Assembly: GCA_022592445.1 (NCBI GenBank)
Contig: JABYQR010000440.1
Location: 1 to 34,219, forward strand
From: Cytidiella melzeri
Lineage: Eukaryota; Basidiomycota; Agaricomycetes; Polyporales; Irpicaceae
Length of the DNA stretch: 34,219 nucleotides
Reading direction: 5' to 3'
How positions within the stretch are numbered: the stretch's first letter is position 1; each line of letters starts with the position of its first letter. Of this stretch, positions 1 through 10,071 are shown piece by piece. The position numbers and the translations under genes were made by a program. The notes under the pieces were generated by a model, which was not told the origin of the DNA, made no database searches, and worked only from the letters and a program-made list of their open reading frames with translations.

Positions 1-139
1 TCTATAATTGGTTTATGTCGTTTATTATTTATCTAGTTAAGTCCCTCGAGACATAGCCTCCGACGCTCGAAAGGACGGCTGGGTAGGAGCCTGGGTGGCC
101 CCCACATTCCTTCAAGTTGGACAGCCACCACAAGCAATC

Positions 140-1622
140 ATGGTGCTCTCACTTGCCGTATGGTATGTGTTTGAGTACGCCGCGCATATGTTGGTCTTTA
201 ATAGTGAGCTTACAGGAGCCAAGCTGTCAAGCCAGGTGACGGAATCGAGTTCATTCCGCGAGCTGACCTCAAGATTGTCAACGCTGCGTTGGGCGCGGAA
301 ATTGCAGACGAGAATGGTCGTTCCTCCTTGAAGCTCATATATAGTGGCCCGTCGATAGGAGCCGAAAACAGTGATGAAGACGAGGAAGAGGATGACAACG
401 AAGATGCGCTGCAGCCAGTGTCTACGGTGCTCTGCTCTCTCACACCAGGCAAGGCGAGTAGAGTTCCAGTTCTTAGGCAGGTGTATAAGCTTAAGCCGGT
501 GTAGATTGAGCAAGCTGCGTTGGATCTCGTTTTAGAGGGTGGGCAGGCGGTAGCCTTTGAGAACACTGGCAAGAAGTGAGTACTTTCTTATCTCGTATGA
601 AGAACATGTCAGTCATATAAACATACAGCGTCATATATGTTACTGGAAACTTTATTGGTACCTCTTACATATCTTTCAATTTGGCACGTCAGCTAAATCA
701 TGAGCTCTAGACCAAGCACCTCACGATGATCCGCCGTCCGACGACGAGCTTGACATACCAGAGGAAGCTTTTCGACTAGAGGACGTGAGTTCAGATGTCG
801 AGGTAGAAGTTGACGAATTGGAAGTTGACGAGAATGGCATGGAGTGAGTGTATTTCATTTGCGCTTATATAGTGCTTCCCACTGACTGTCATCCAGGACA
901 GATCTGCTAGAACAACAAGAAAGGCAAGAGGAGGTAACCTCTACTAAAAAGCGGCCTCTTGAAGCGGAAGGTGGAGCATCGGTGGCTGCAAAACCCGAGG
1001 AGAAAGGGTCGAAGAAATTTAAAGGACAGGCGGGTGAAGCTGTGGGCGTAACCGACGATTCTCATGTTACGGAGAAGAAAGAAGCAGACCCGGCCGAGAA
1101 GAAGAAAGATAAGAAGAAAGATAAGAAGAAAGACAAGAAGAAGGAGCAGCCGAAGGAGAGCGGTGAATACGAAAAGACCGCTAATGGAACCCGAGAAATT
1201 ACAGGTGGCGTCAAAATCCAGGACCAGAAACCTGGAAATGGGCGGGAGGCCAAGAAAGGTGACACTGTGCGCATGCGCTACGTTGGCACGCTAGACGATG
1301 GATCCGTTTTCGACAAGTGCAAATCGGTGAGCTTTCTCTTGGCGCGTTTCTGGAGGTGTCTGAATTACGGTACAGTTCGAGTTCACCATCGGGAACGGAG
1401 ATGTCATCAAGGGCTGGGATGTCGGAATTCCTGGCTTGAAAGAAGGCGGCGAGCGTGTCCTCGTAATACCAGCTGCGATGGGTTATGGTAAACGCAAGCA
1501 ATCCGGCATACCGCCAAGCTCAACCTTGACCTTCGGTGTGTACTCGTCGCACTATACAATACCCTTATTCACCCTAGCCCTTTTTCCATGTAGAGGTTAA
1601 GCTTCTTAAAATTGTCTCGTAG
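140..1622 (+). CDS. Nucleolar FKBP-type peptidyl-prolyl isomerase (Fpr3/Fpr4-like), 8 exons, 370 aa
   Basis: Exons: 140-162, 216-453, 505-575, 629-657, 711-843, 897-1326, 1376-1535, 1594-1622 (1113 nt, frame kept throughout). The N-terminus (MVLSLAVW then SQAVKPGDGIEF) is a nucleoplasmin-like domain of about 110 residues. Acidic tracts follow (DEDEEEDDNED), then a Lys-rich KKDKK repeat at about residues 228-253. Residues ~275-370 form an FKBP domain: RMRYVGTLDDGSVFDK, GDVIKGWDVG, AAMGYG, SGIPPSSTLTFEVKLLKI. The ligand-pocket aromatics (Y in RYVG, F and D in VFDK, W in KGWDV, Y in MGYG, the final F) are present. Family knowledge: such proteins act in the nucleolus as histone chaperones and proline isomerases on histone tails and ribosome-assembly factors. 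Oddities: intron 2 has a GC..AG boundary, and the loop after FDK is a few residues shorter than in FKBP12. The ATG is the first in a good context and begins the conserved VLSLAVW motif. Confidence 0.93.
454..504 (+). other. GC-AG intron in the FKBP gene
   Basis: The coding frame ...TPGK (ending at 453) joins IEQAALDLVLE (starting at 505) only if the intervening 51 nt are removed. These begin gcgagt and end gtgtag. A GT donor at 481 would leave an intron of only 24 nt, so the GC donor, which matches the known AAG/GCRAGT class, is the better reading. Confidence 0.75.
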
Positions 1623-2476
1623 ATGATCTACGACTGGAATTGATTTATTTGGTCGTGATGATCAGCACACGGCCATGTTCGAAGTTCCCTTGACTGCACT
1701 TTGTTTCCGATGCTGCTATCGACAATGCTCATTCTTGTGCTACACTCCAGCCGCCCCCGCGAATATACTATCACTAGCCGCCTTAATCTAGTGACCTTCC
1801 TGGCTTGCTCTCACGTACATTGGGTGTCCACACGTCATATGGTAGGATTGGTGGCATGCGCCCGATGCCACCTATGTGCGTCGCAACCGGGAGCATGTAA
1901 GAAATGTTGATATGGGACGGTGAGTGTCACTGTGTACCTGCCAACTCTGTACCACATGCTGGATTCGAGACCGGTCAACTCTGGAGCTCAGCGTCATCGT
2001 CCGTTGCACACTGTCGGCATTATGATCCAGGAATCACCTTCGCTAATGACTTATGTTCGTGTTCTGACTTACATGATAGGTGACAAGTTTCGACGGTGTC
2101 AGCGCACTCGTCCTAGAGGTCAGTGCTTACCCACAAGCAAACATACATCTAGGCTAAGTTGTTACACCAGATATTCCTCGCTGCATCCTCCTGTCTTTGA
2201 GCCACTGCCTGTGACTATATAGTCCCTAAAAGGAAAGCGACGTCAGTGAACGCTACCCCAGTGCGCACTTAAGGCTTCTTTGTCACGCACACGCCGACGA
2301 ACGCCGTGCATCGTGCTGCACTAACCAGGCCTGTACAGCTTATGTTATGCCGGGGCGCCTCAGTTCAAGTACATTCATTTGAGGACGCTGGACCATGTAC
2401 ATAAAGACATGGCGACCAAGCGACTGTGTTTCTATCCCCCTCTCCTCTCGTCAAAGACGCTCAACTGTCACTTAAC
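1623..2476. other. Intergenic region between FKBP and MFS genes
   Basis: No reading frame here has coding character; the short open frames lack partners or start codons in context. It should hold the terminator of the FKBP gene and the promoter and leader of the MFS transporter. I see no clear TATA box near the transporter start. Confidence 0.5.
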
Positions 2477-4609
2477 ATGGTATCAAGCTCGCGAATCGCT
2501 ACGGACGTTGAGAAGGGTTCGTCCGCAAGCTCACTCAATCAAAACCCTGTCGACATCGTTGTGGATGCGGTTTACAACGCGCAAGATCCTCATGAAGTCA
2601 CCCTCGCACCAGAAGAGGACCCGAAAGCTTTGCCGTTATGGCGTCGATGGCTTGCTGCCCTCGTTGTTATTAGTAGTGCGATATGCGTGACGGGTGCATC
2701 GTCCATGGTGAGTAAACCAACCGTACGCTCTGATGCCATGCCATTGAGCATCATTTGGCAGGCTGCTACTGCAGAAATCGGTGTATCCGAAGACTTCCAC
2801 GTCTCGCACGAGCTTGCAACACTACCTGTCACGCTGTTTGTCATTGGGATGGGAGTTGGACCTATGGTGACCGCGCCGCTCGCAGCGATCCATGGAACAC
2901 GGACGATATACATCTTATCCTTCACTGTGATGTTTGCCTTCTCCTTCCCTGTTGCATTCTCGCATAGCTTTGGTGAGCGCACTACAGTCACAGAAATTCT
3001 CAAGCTCATGATGCATCACAGCCGTTCATCTCGTATTCAGGTTTTTGAGCGGTCTCTGCGGCTCGGCGTTCCTCAGTATTGGAGGCGCTACCATCAGTGA
3101 TTTATTCAATGACGAGGAGGTTGGCACGTAAGTCGGCCAAATCAATTCTACAGATGTGCGTATCAGCTCAGTGTGATATTCCAGACCGATGGCAGCATAC
3201 ACAATTGGCACTTTCGTAGGCCCCGTTCTCACGCCAATCTGGTGCGGGTGAGTACCTCAATTCGGACCAAGTCAAATGTCTTGCTAATCTGGCTCTATAC
3301 ATAGCTTTGTGTTCCAGGTATGCCTTCCCTGTTATTTCTTTACGGTCATTTTTCGCTGATTTTGAATGACTTCAGCGAGCAGGATGGCGATGGATGTACC
3401 ACGTTCTAAGTATATGGCAATTCGTACAAATGATACTCCTATTTTTCGGCGTACCGGAAACGAATCTGGAAGTCATTTTCAAGTTGAAAGCTATGCGGTA
3501 TGTGCGAATTTTATGACGATGACTAGATGTATCAAGCTGACAATACGTAGGCTTCGTAAAGCTACGGGTGATGCTAGCTATCATGCAGTCACAGAGAGGG
3601 AATATACGGGTAGTTTGCTACAAGATATTCTCAGTCGTTGTTCAAAGATCTTCCGTATGATGTTCACTCCATGATGCTCAGTTTCTGGATCAGCTGACAT
3701 ATTGTATCAGAACTCATGATATACGACAGAATGGCGCTTCTCCTCGATGTCTGGTAAGCTGGCTTCAACGTTTGTTCTGTACATGCGTGCCTTACCACAA
3801 ACGTCAACTAGGTTGTCACTCATTCTCGGTATTCTCTACCTCGTCTTTCAAGTGTTTCCCATAATCTTTGGAGGCGTCCACCACTTCAACCCCGAGCAAG
3901 TAGGATTATCCTTCATAGGGGTTTTCGTAGGCCTTATAATAGCTATGTGTAGCCAAGTGCTATGGAACAGGTACCCAATCTCACAGCTGAGAGAAGCGGA
4001 TCATGGGCTTACTCTTATGCGCCAGGTACCGGAGACGGATCGCTCGGGAATACAAGAAGAACGCTCCTCCTGAGGTGTGGCTCGCTATGGGGAAAGTAGG
4101 AGGAATTCTCATTCCAATCAGTGCGTCTCGTTCTCTCACCGCTTATCAGTAGAAAGCTAATGGAATCTTCCAGGCCTGTACTGTCTCGCATTCACCACAT
4201 ACAAGCAAGTGCATTGGATAGCGCCGATCATGTCTTCAATCCCATTCGGAGTCGGGGTATGCTTTGTTTACACCTCGACATTCACCTACCTCGTGACTGC
4301 GTTTCGACCCATGGCAGCAGAGGCTTTGACCGGCAACGCCATCATGCGCACGACGTTCGCCGCAGGCTTCCCACTGTTCTCAACCGCCATGTACAACAAA
4401 CTTGGGACTGTAGGAGCTACAGCGTTACTGGCTGGACTCATGACTTTGATGGCTCCCTTGCCGTAAGCGACCCCTCGGAGTTGTCGCTGCGGCCGATACT
4501 GATTTGCTTTGAAATTTTTAGGTTTATTTTCGACCGGATCGGCGAGCGTTTGAGAAACAACTCGCCTTATGCTTTTAGATGCTCGCCTACAACCTCTGCA
4601 AACTCATGA
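2477..4609 (+). CDS. MFS transporter, DHA1 (drug:H+ antiporter) type, 12 exons, 507 aa
   Basis: Exons: 2477-2707, 2762-2972, 3022-3127, 3185-3247, 3305-3317, 3376-3497, 3551-3654, 3711-3753, 3812-3970, 4026-4120, 4174-4462, 4522-4609 (1524 nt, frame intact). A polar N-terminus of ~55 residues precedes the first membrane segment (WLAALVVISSAICVTGASS). Family signatures in order: ELATLPVTLFVIGMGVGP, VFRFLSGLCGSAFLSIGG, YTIGTFVGPVLTPIWCG, RAGWRWMYHVLSIWQ, the central loop TERE with a basic region, HHFNPEQVGLSFIGVFVG, PIMSSIPFGVGVCFVYTS, TYLVTAFRPMAAEALTGNA and NNSPYAF near the end. This is the fungal Flr1/Tpo1-like plasma-membrane family that exports drugs or polyamines using the proton gradient. 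The substrate cannot be read from sequence. Length is normal and no lesion is seen. Exon 5 is only 13 nt. The ATG at 2477 is in frame with the signature blocks, and no in-frame ATG lies upstream before a stop. Confidence 0.93.
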
Positions 4610-4880
4610 CACTCAGGAATTCAATGCTCGCAGTCCAAGTACAACGCTCTGAGTCGTACTGAGCTCACAATGATACGGAATATATTTTGACAGTCCGTTC
4701 AAAACGAGCAACATTCGTCAGCTTGTAATCAGGTGAGGTGAACGCATAGTGCCGAACAACTGAAGTCCCCTCGACGATCCAACGACGGGTCGGAATATTT
4801 CATCTGGAGAAAAATGGGAATTCAGGTGTGTATACCAAACCTAGCACGGAATCCCCCCTCGGTAAACCAACAAGTTTCGA

Positions 4881-6242
4881 CTAAACGCCAATTTGAATGC
4901 TTCGCCCAACTCGAAGCGGATGGGGATTTTGTACAGAAGGGCTTTTCAAGGCAGCGACATCCACTTTGAGCAACTTCGAGAAGTCTGGTGTTCCAACGAT
5001 GGTTACCGGATCACGCCCTTCCACAGCACTGAACCCTGCAGAACCACAACCACGGTTTGAGCCATTCGTAATATCATGAGACGCGCTTCGAAACCCTGCC
5101 GGGTGGGTTTGATAGCCCACTTTCATCAGCTCCACCTCAGTGTATTCTCATGTTGGTAACGTACCGCGGGGTTGATAAACCCAATAGGATTCTTGTCACC
5201 CGCAAGTCGAACGTTGTTGATGGCATATATTATAGCCGCAAAAGCGCGGGTGAAGCGGCGGATGTATTGAAGACGCGCTCGAGCAAAAAAAACCTAAAAA
5301 TGGGAGTGTATTTAGCAAAGTCAGAGAGGTAATCTCCAAGCATCCTGCCGTACCTAAGTCGACGCTTACCAGAATCGGTCGCTCACCAACTTGAGACTGA
5401 GACAAGTTCTTGAAGAACATATCCAGGTCTGACGCGAGATATGCTTGCGGGGTATATTTAATTAGCATGAGGTCAGCACACGGCACATATTATGCAACCC
5501 GCGAAAAGGTGATCTTACCAATACCGATGCTATTCTTCTCCGTAGCAAGCGGAACAAAGGAGAAGTCATACAGAGCGCGTAGGCAGTCGAGGATAATCTG
5601 GGTATTGCAGTTCTCAGATTTGATACTCTAGGAACACGATTAAGGTGAGTTCACTGCAGTTTGCAGTCACACCAAACCTCTACAATGGCTGCAGTCTTCG
5701 GTAAGACGATCTTTGGACCCAACAGCGTGCGTTTCTGTGCCTTAAATCCTTTTCAACCGAGTATGGTGTCAAAATGTACCGTCGGAGCAATGAGGTAACA
5801 TGTTGTGGAACATGATATCCTGGGTTACAACCGATGCGTCTCATCCCGTAAGTACGTGATTGTAAACGTAGTATTTGGTCTTCAAGAGTTCTTCAGCCTC
5901 TGCGATGGACCCGCTTGCTTCAATTCATCCTCGGCTCTTGCTGAGTCGAAGTCTGGCCGGGTGGACGCCTTCCTTTACCAGCCATTCGCGGACAACATCT
6001 ACACTGTCTGAGGTGGGACGGAACTTTTTTGTGATCTCGGCTGCCGAGAATTGTTTCCCGTGATTGGGAAAACCCGAATGAGACAAATCCAGCAGCATTT
6101 TCCCGATATCTTCTAAGTTTCGTTCGCAAGACCAATGCGAAGGGGAGGAGCAGCATTTGCTGGGGTACGATGAGATCGCTCCCACTAGGGTGGAAGAGAG
6201 TAACAAGACTCGTGGATGACCAAAGATGATGAGCCTAGACAT
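4881..6242 (-). pseudogene. Decayed sedolisin (S53) tripeptidyl-peptidase, secreted type
   Basis: Reading down from ATG at 6242: a signal-peptide-like start (IFGHPRVLLLSSTLVGA), then prodomain motifs of fungal tripeptidyl-peptidases (NLEDIGKMLLDLSHSG, HGKQFSAAEITKKFRPTSD, DVVREWLVKEGV, RLRLSKSRG). Further on are ELLKTKYYVYNH, GYHVPQHVT, CLRALYDFSFVPLATEKNSI, YTPQAYLASDLDMFFKNLSQ, the serine-region relic NTSAASPA, FAAIIYAINNVRLAGDKNP and SHDITNGSNRGCGSAGFSAV. Lesions seen: a TGA at 5925-5927 where the family has Trp; frame changes near the first prodomain block, after YYVYNH and beside the serine motif; loss of a usable splice acceptor before YTPQAYL; and a deletion of most of the catalytic core. 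Only ~90 nt separate the VSVD motif (5359-5370) from NTSAASPA (5245-5268), where an intact enzyme has ~200 residues including the catalytic Glu/Asp pair. It cannot make an active protease. Confidence 0.88.
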
Positions 6243-8749
6243 GAAGGCCGCGGCGCAAATAAACGGAAGGTGACTCGGATAGAAAGTCAGAGTTGAAGTG
6301 GGCTCTTATGGTTGCTTGATTTGGGTGTTTCTTGCTGTATCACGCAGGTTCTATGACTCATGCACGAGCGATTGTACAGTCAGAATTATGTGCCCAATGG
6401 CATGGTAAACATCTGTCCACAGATGAGATGTTAGCGGGCTAGACCATGCAAATGAACGTGGGACCCGTGACGTCGGATGCTGCGACCAAGGAGGGTCAAT
6501 ATTCGACCGTCTCTTCTGTGTGAGAACTTACGCTGGTGGACCCTGCGAGTTCCAGGCTAATTGTGCAGCAATCAGCGCCGATGTTTCCAGTGCATTGAGT
6601 AGCTGCGCAGTCGCCCATACAATGTTATCACTGCAAAGCATCCAGGAACCAAAATATGAGTCTACTCAGGCTCGATGCGAGGCGTAAGTTCGAGGCATGA
6701 ACTCACCAGAGGTGCGGCTACGAGTCATAATCTTCTTCAAAGTGAGACTTCCGCATTTTGATAACTGACGCATATCACTATAATTCAGCAGCAGCTTCAT
6801 TGACGGTCTTTGAAGCCGTGTCAGCAATAAAGAAGAAAAACCTGTGGCAGCTCGAGCTCATCCGAAGTTGTGGGCGATGCGCAGGTCACCTCCTGAAGGG
6901 AGAGCGGCGAGTCGCGGCCAGGTCGCCGTAAGTGGTACTGACGCCACAAAGGCTCCGACAGGCGCCCACCGGTTCCCCAAGTCCCGGGCTACACGTACAA
7001 GAATTTCTTGTGGCAGTCGCTCGGAGTTACGGCGGCACAAAAGTCACTCGGGTTAATAATATCATGTTATACAAAGTACAATGCACCGAACCCTCCGATA
7101 AGTATCATACACTGGTGTTTTCTGTTTCAAGATCCGAGTGCCATAATCAATACGGCATGTTGTATTGCGACTCCGATAACGAAGCTGCCCGGCGGGATCT
7201 CCACATTCTCAACGAATACAGACATCCCGCACCCACACTGTGTGCAACGCGCACTTTGAAGTTTGACCAATTGACGCCAGTCTCATAATCAAGAACAGCA
7301 CTGCTGTCCTCGCGGCGTGCGGGAGTCTTGAAGGAGTTATTCGTCAGAGATGCTTTACGGCGGAGTAGTGATTCATGATAGACATAACAAGATACCTTAG
7401 CAGCTCTATGATCTTGTATTTTTTGCGCGAAGGAAAATGTGCTCGAGGCAGAGAAGTTGCATATGACCAGGATGACGATGAACAAAGTGCATATGGATGT
7501 GTTACGCGCGGTGGACTGGGACATCTGCACCGGTACCTCAGTCAGTATTCAAGTAGTGGGATTCAGGGGACTTAACCGTACCGTGGGTTATGTGGCAGAA
7601 TATACTACTGGAGGTCTTGAGGGGGTTTTGCCGTTCACTAATCTGTGGCTATCCGAGTCACCTGGAGACACTCTTAGTAAGTGACGTGTGTAGGCAGTTA
7701 TATACACACCTTCGTTGAGACCTCGGGAAACATGCCCGACCGGAGACTGTCCAAACCTAGGGCACGTTTCTGTGGAGCAGAGGAAGACAAACCAAGTAAG
7801 CAAAAGTTTCTTGAACGGCGATAATGCACGCGCGCGCGGTTGAGCTTGATTCCTAGTATTAGCACCTATCAGTATGCATCGATAGCCCGGGCCCTCGCTT
7901 CGTCTCTCCGCCTTATCCTGCTCTCTGGGGTTGTCTTGGGAGCACGAGCATGGGGTAATGACGACATGTAAATTGAGAACGTTCGCAAGAACCTTGGCCT
8001 TGAGGAATGCTTCGCGGGGAAGAGGCACGAAGGTCGTGGTATACACGGTAGCATTGAGACGCCCATCTTACAGCGCGCGAAAGCTTAACGGGCAGATGGG
8101 ATGACCAGAGAGAAGGATCTTCGTACATCATTAGCGTCGTTAAGCTCACCTCGGAAGATTAATTTGCTGATGCTTAACAGCTCCACTTCGGTTCTAAACG
8201 AGCCCCGTACGTTATTGAACGCCTGGTAGGTAAGATGGCCATGTGGGGGTGGCCACCGATGTTGCGTCAGAACGAAGCCAGGAAGGTCGGATAAAATTGA
8301 GTGAAGAGCGGTCGTGGTGATGCAGATGCACTGGTCGGTACGTCTTCCACAAGTGTGCGCCGGGAAACGCCGGGTTTCTCGACTGTGCCTGGAGTAGGTC
8401 TGATGGCTAGTGCACGCTACTAGAGCTGCCTAGTATCAGACATACCAAGTGTTATGCAATTGTTAGATTGTGACTGAGCCGTATACGTCACGATTAGCAG
8501 GGGTGGCGTCCGCTCCTCGTGCTTACTGTTTTCTAGTTACTATCCTTTTCTCGTGTGAATACGAGCCGACTGCTACTTTGACTCAAGCTTCCTTCGAAGC
8601 TGCGACGTGGATGCCTTGGAGTAGGTGCAGCCTCGAGGTCAATTGCTCGGCGAAACGAACAACCATGCTCTGTCGAATAGCCACCGAATGAGCCCCAGAT
8701 GCTGGAGGGTTACGGCCCATCCTAGGCACGATGACAGATTTCACTAAGC
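6243..8749. other. Unresolved, probably decayed intergenic region
   Basis: About 2.5 kb without a gene I can name. Several short frames look partly coding on the minus strand: near 7130-7260 a hydrophobic run (SFVIGVAIQHAVLIMALG) suggesting a membrane segment, and near 7960-8370 a spliced piece listed separately. None extends into a full gene and stops interrupt them. I see no transposon signature. Confidence 0.35.
7965..8370 (-). pseudogene. Unidentified coding-like fragment with a GT-AG intron
   Basis: On the minus strand a long open frame (DQCICITTTALHSILSDLPG ... RTEVELLSISKLIFR) ends at a GTGAGC donor at 8149. An acceptor (CTGTAAG) at 8067 joins it in frame to DGRLNATVYTTTFVPLPREA and FLKAKVLANVLNLHVV. 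The splice is phase-consistent and the peptide composition is protein-like. I do not recognise the family, find no start codon and no plausible downstream exon. It may be the remnant of a gene lost from this locus. Confidence 0.3.
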
Positions 8750-8758
8750 TTGCATATC

Positions 8759-8766
8759 TATAAAAG
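8759..8766 (+). promoter_or_regulatory. TATA box (TATAAAAG)
   Basis: A consensus TATAAAAG lies 163 bp upstream of the ATG at 8929. The following leader is C/A-rich (ACAATCCAAG, CACCCAACAAACAAGC), as is common for strongly expressed fungal genes. It supports a plus-strand transcript starting near 8790. Confidence 0.5.
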
Positions 8767-8928
8767 CCAATTCAAACAATCCAAGTCAGCACATTCTCCA
8801 GACGAGCGGACGCCCTGCACCCAACAAACAAGCACTCCCCACCGTAAGATACCCGCCACTTTCGTTATTATGAGCGATGCACGTTCTCAACTGCTCACAC
8901 GCCGCTCCATTAGACTTTTTCACCTATC

Positions 8929-9284
8929 ATGAGAAAATCCGTCATATTACTCACCGCGCTCTCCTTCCTGGGCAGCAGCGGCGCATCGCCGTCCCAACGA
9001 GACCGAGCATTCATCAACGGCATCGCGAAGACCCGCACAGAATATGTCGATCTTCCCTGCTGTGCAGATATGCCGACGATCAGCGTTTTGGGACAGCTGT
9101 CAAGGCCGTACGTGAGCAGTTCAAGGGTGGGAAGGTACGCGCCATACCATGGTATTTTCCTTTGCGTCCACGGTAGCTTATGCCCCGCATTAGCAGTCCA
9201 AGGACGTTGTGCACGATGGAGACGAACTGGCTGCGGCTAGGCCTCCGGAAAAGTCGTCGTTGTTGCATCTTGGATGCATGTTAG
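8929..9284 (+). CDS. Possible small secreted cysteine-containing protein, 98 aa
   Basis: Exons 8929-9134 and 9194-9284 (297 nt). The start MRKSVILLTALSFLGSSGAS is a textbook signal peptide (basic n-region, hydrophobic core, small residues at the cleavage site). The mature part would be ~78 residues with six cysteines (LPCC, TLC, RRCC, DAC) and a basic C-terminal stretch (LRKSRRCC). The intron (GTACGC..TTAG, 59 nt) has normal size and keeps the frame, and a TATA box lies upstream. No family is recognised. Caution: a second frame (FGTAVKAVREQFKGGK, spliced to QSKDVVHDGDELAAARPPEK, ending at 9289) is also open across the same exons and reads at least as well. The gene may therefore be a frameshifted relic of another secreted protein. 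Confidence 0.35.
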
Positions 9285-9289
9285 TATGA

Positions 9290-10071
9290 GGGTCAACTTG
9301 AACGCACTGGGGAACTAGCAGTTAGCGAATATATGTCTATATGTATAGGATGGTGATGACTGAACCCTTGTCAAAACAATCGCTTAGGTCATGAACCAAC
9401 AACTCACAGCACTAGCAGCGGCGCTGAGCACAGCATCAACAAGCAGCTAAGAGACGGGATTCTTGGAAATTAGACACGTGTCAGTACAAGAGACAGCAAC
9501 TCGAAACCTTTCAGGTAGCGGCTGTATTCTTCGGAAATGATTCAGTGATTCCTACAGAAACCGTGTCAGCATATACACCTTGATCATGAACCAATCGGAA
9601 CTCACAGCATTAGTCGCAGCGGGGAAGATGTTCGCGTAGCATGCCAAGGCACCCTTGCTCAGATACCTGAAAACCTGGCAGAAATCATTGCGAGTTCCGA
9701 TGCAAAATGATATTGAGAACGCGGCCCTGTCAAACCGACATGTACAGCAGGTCATTAGCCAAGAATTGATAAAAGTCCGACGAGGTGAGGGATGAGCGAA
9801 CACCGACAGCATGATAGTAACCAACAAATAAAGAAAGAAAGAAAGTGTAGGTCGATGTAGAAAAATGTGATGGCCGAGAAAACAGACTGGGGATCGTTGC
9901 ATGAGATTATGGTTTCGTGAGGGGCAGGGTGTCATGCAGACACATGAGAGGTGAGCGATGATGATTAGGTTGAGAAAACCACAGTGCGCCTAGAAAATGA
10001 CTCCGAAGATCCTATATACCGACGCTGACCACGACAATCCAAATATTATGGTAAAAGTGAAAGTGAAACGA
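9290..10071. other. Spacer with a minus-strand open frame and a short duplicated motif
   Basis: A minus-strand frame (about 9552-9935; its only ATG in context begins MLSVFAHPSPRRTF) has no recognisable domain. A motif is duplicated in direct orientation at 9390-9420 and 9586-9622: ATGAACCAA followed by AACTCACAGCA and then TAG. On the minus strand each copy reads as an exon end with a GTGAGTT donor. I cannot assign a gene here. The right edge should hold the terminator of the large minus-strand gene. Confidence 0.3.

Noticed and set aside
1062..1274. Antisense ORF over the FKBP Lys-rich region
   Set aside because: It is the complement of the AAG-rich repeat in a well supported gene.
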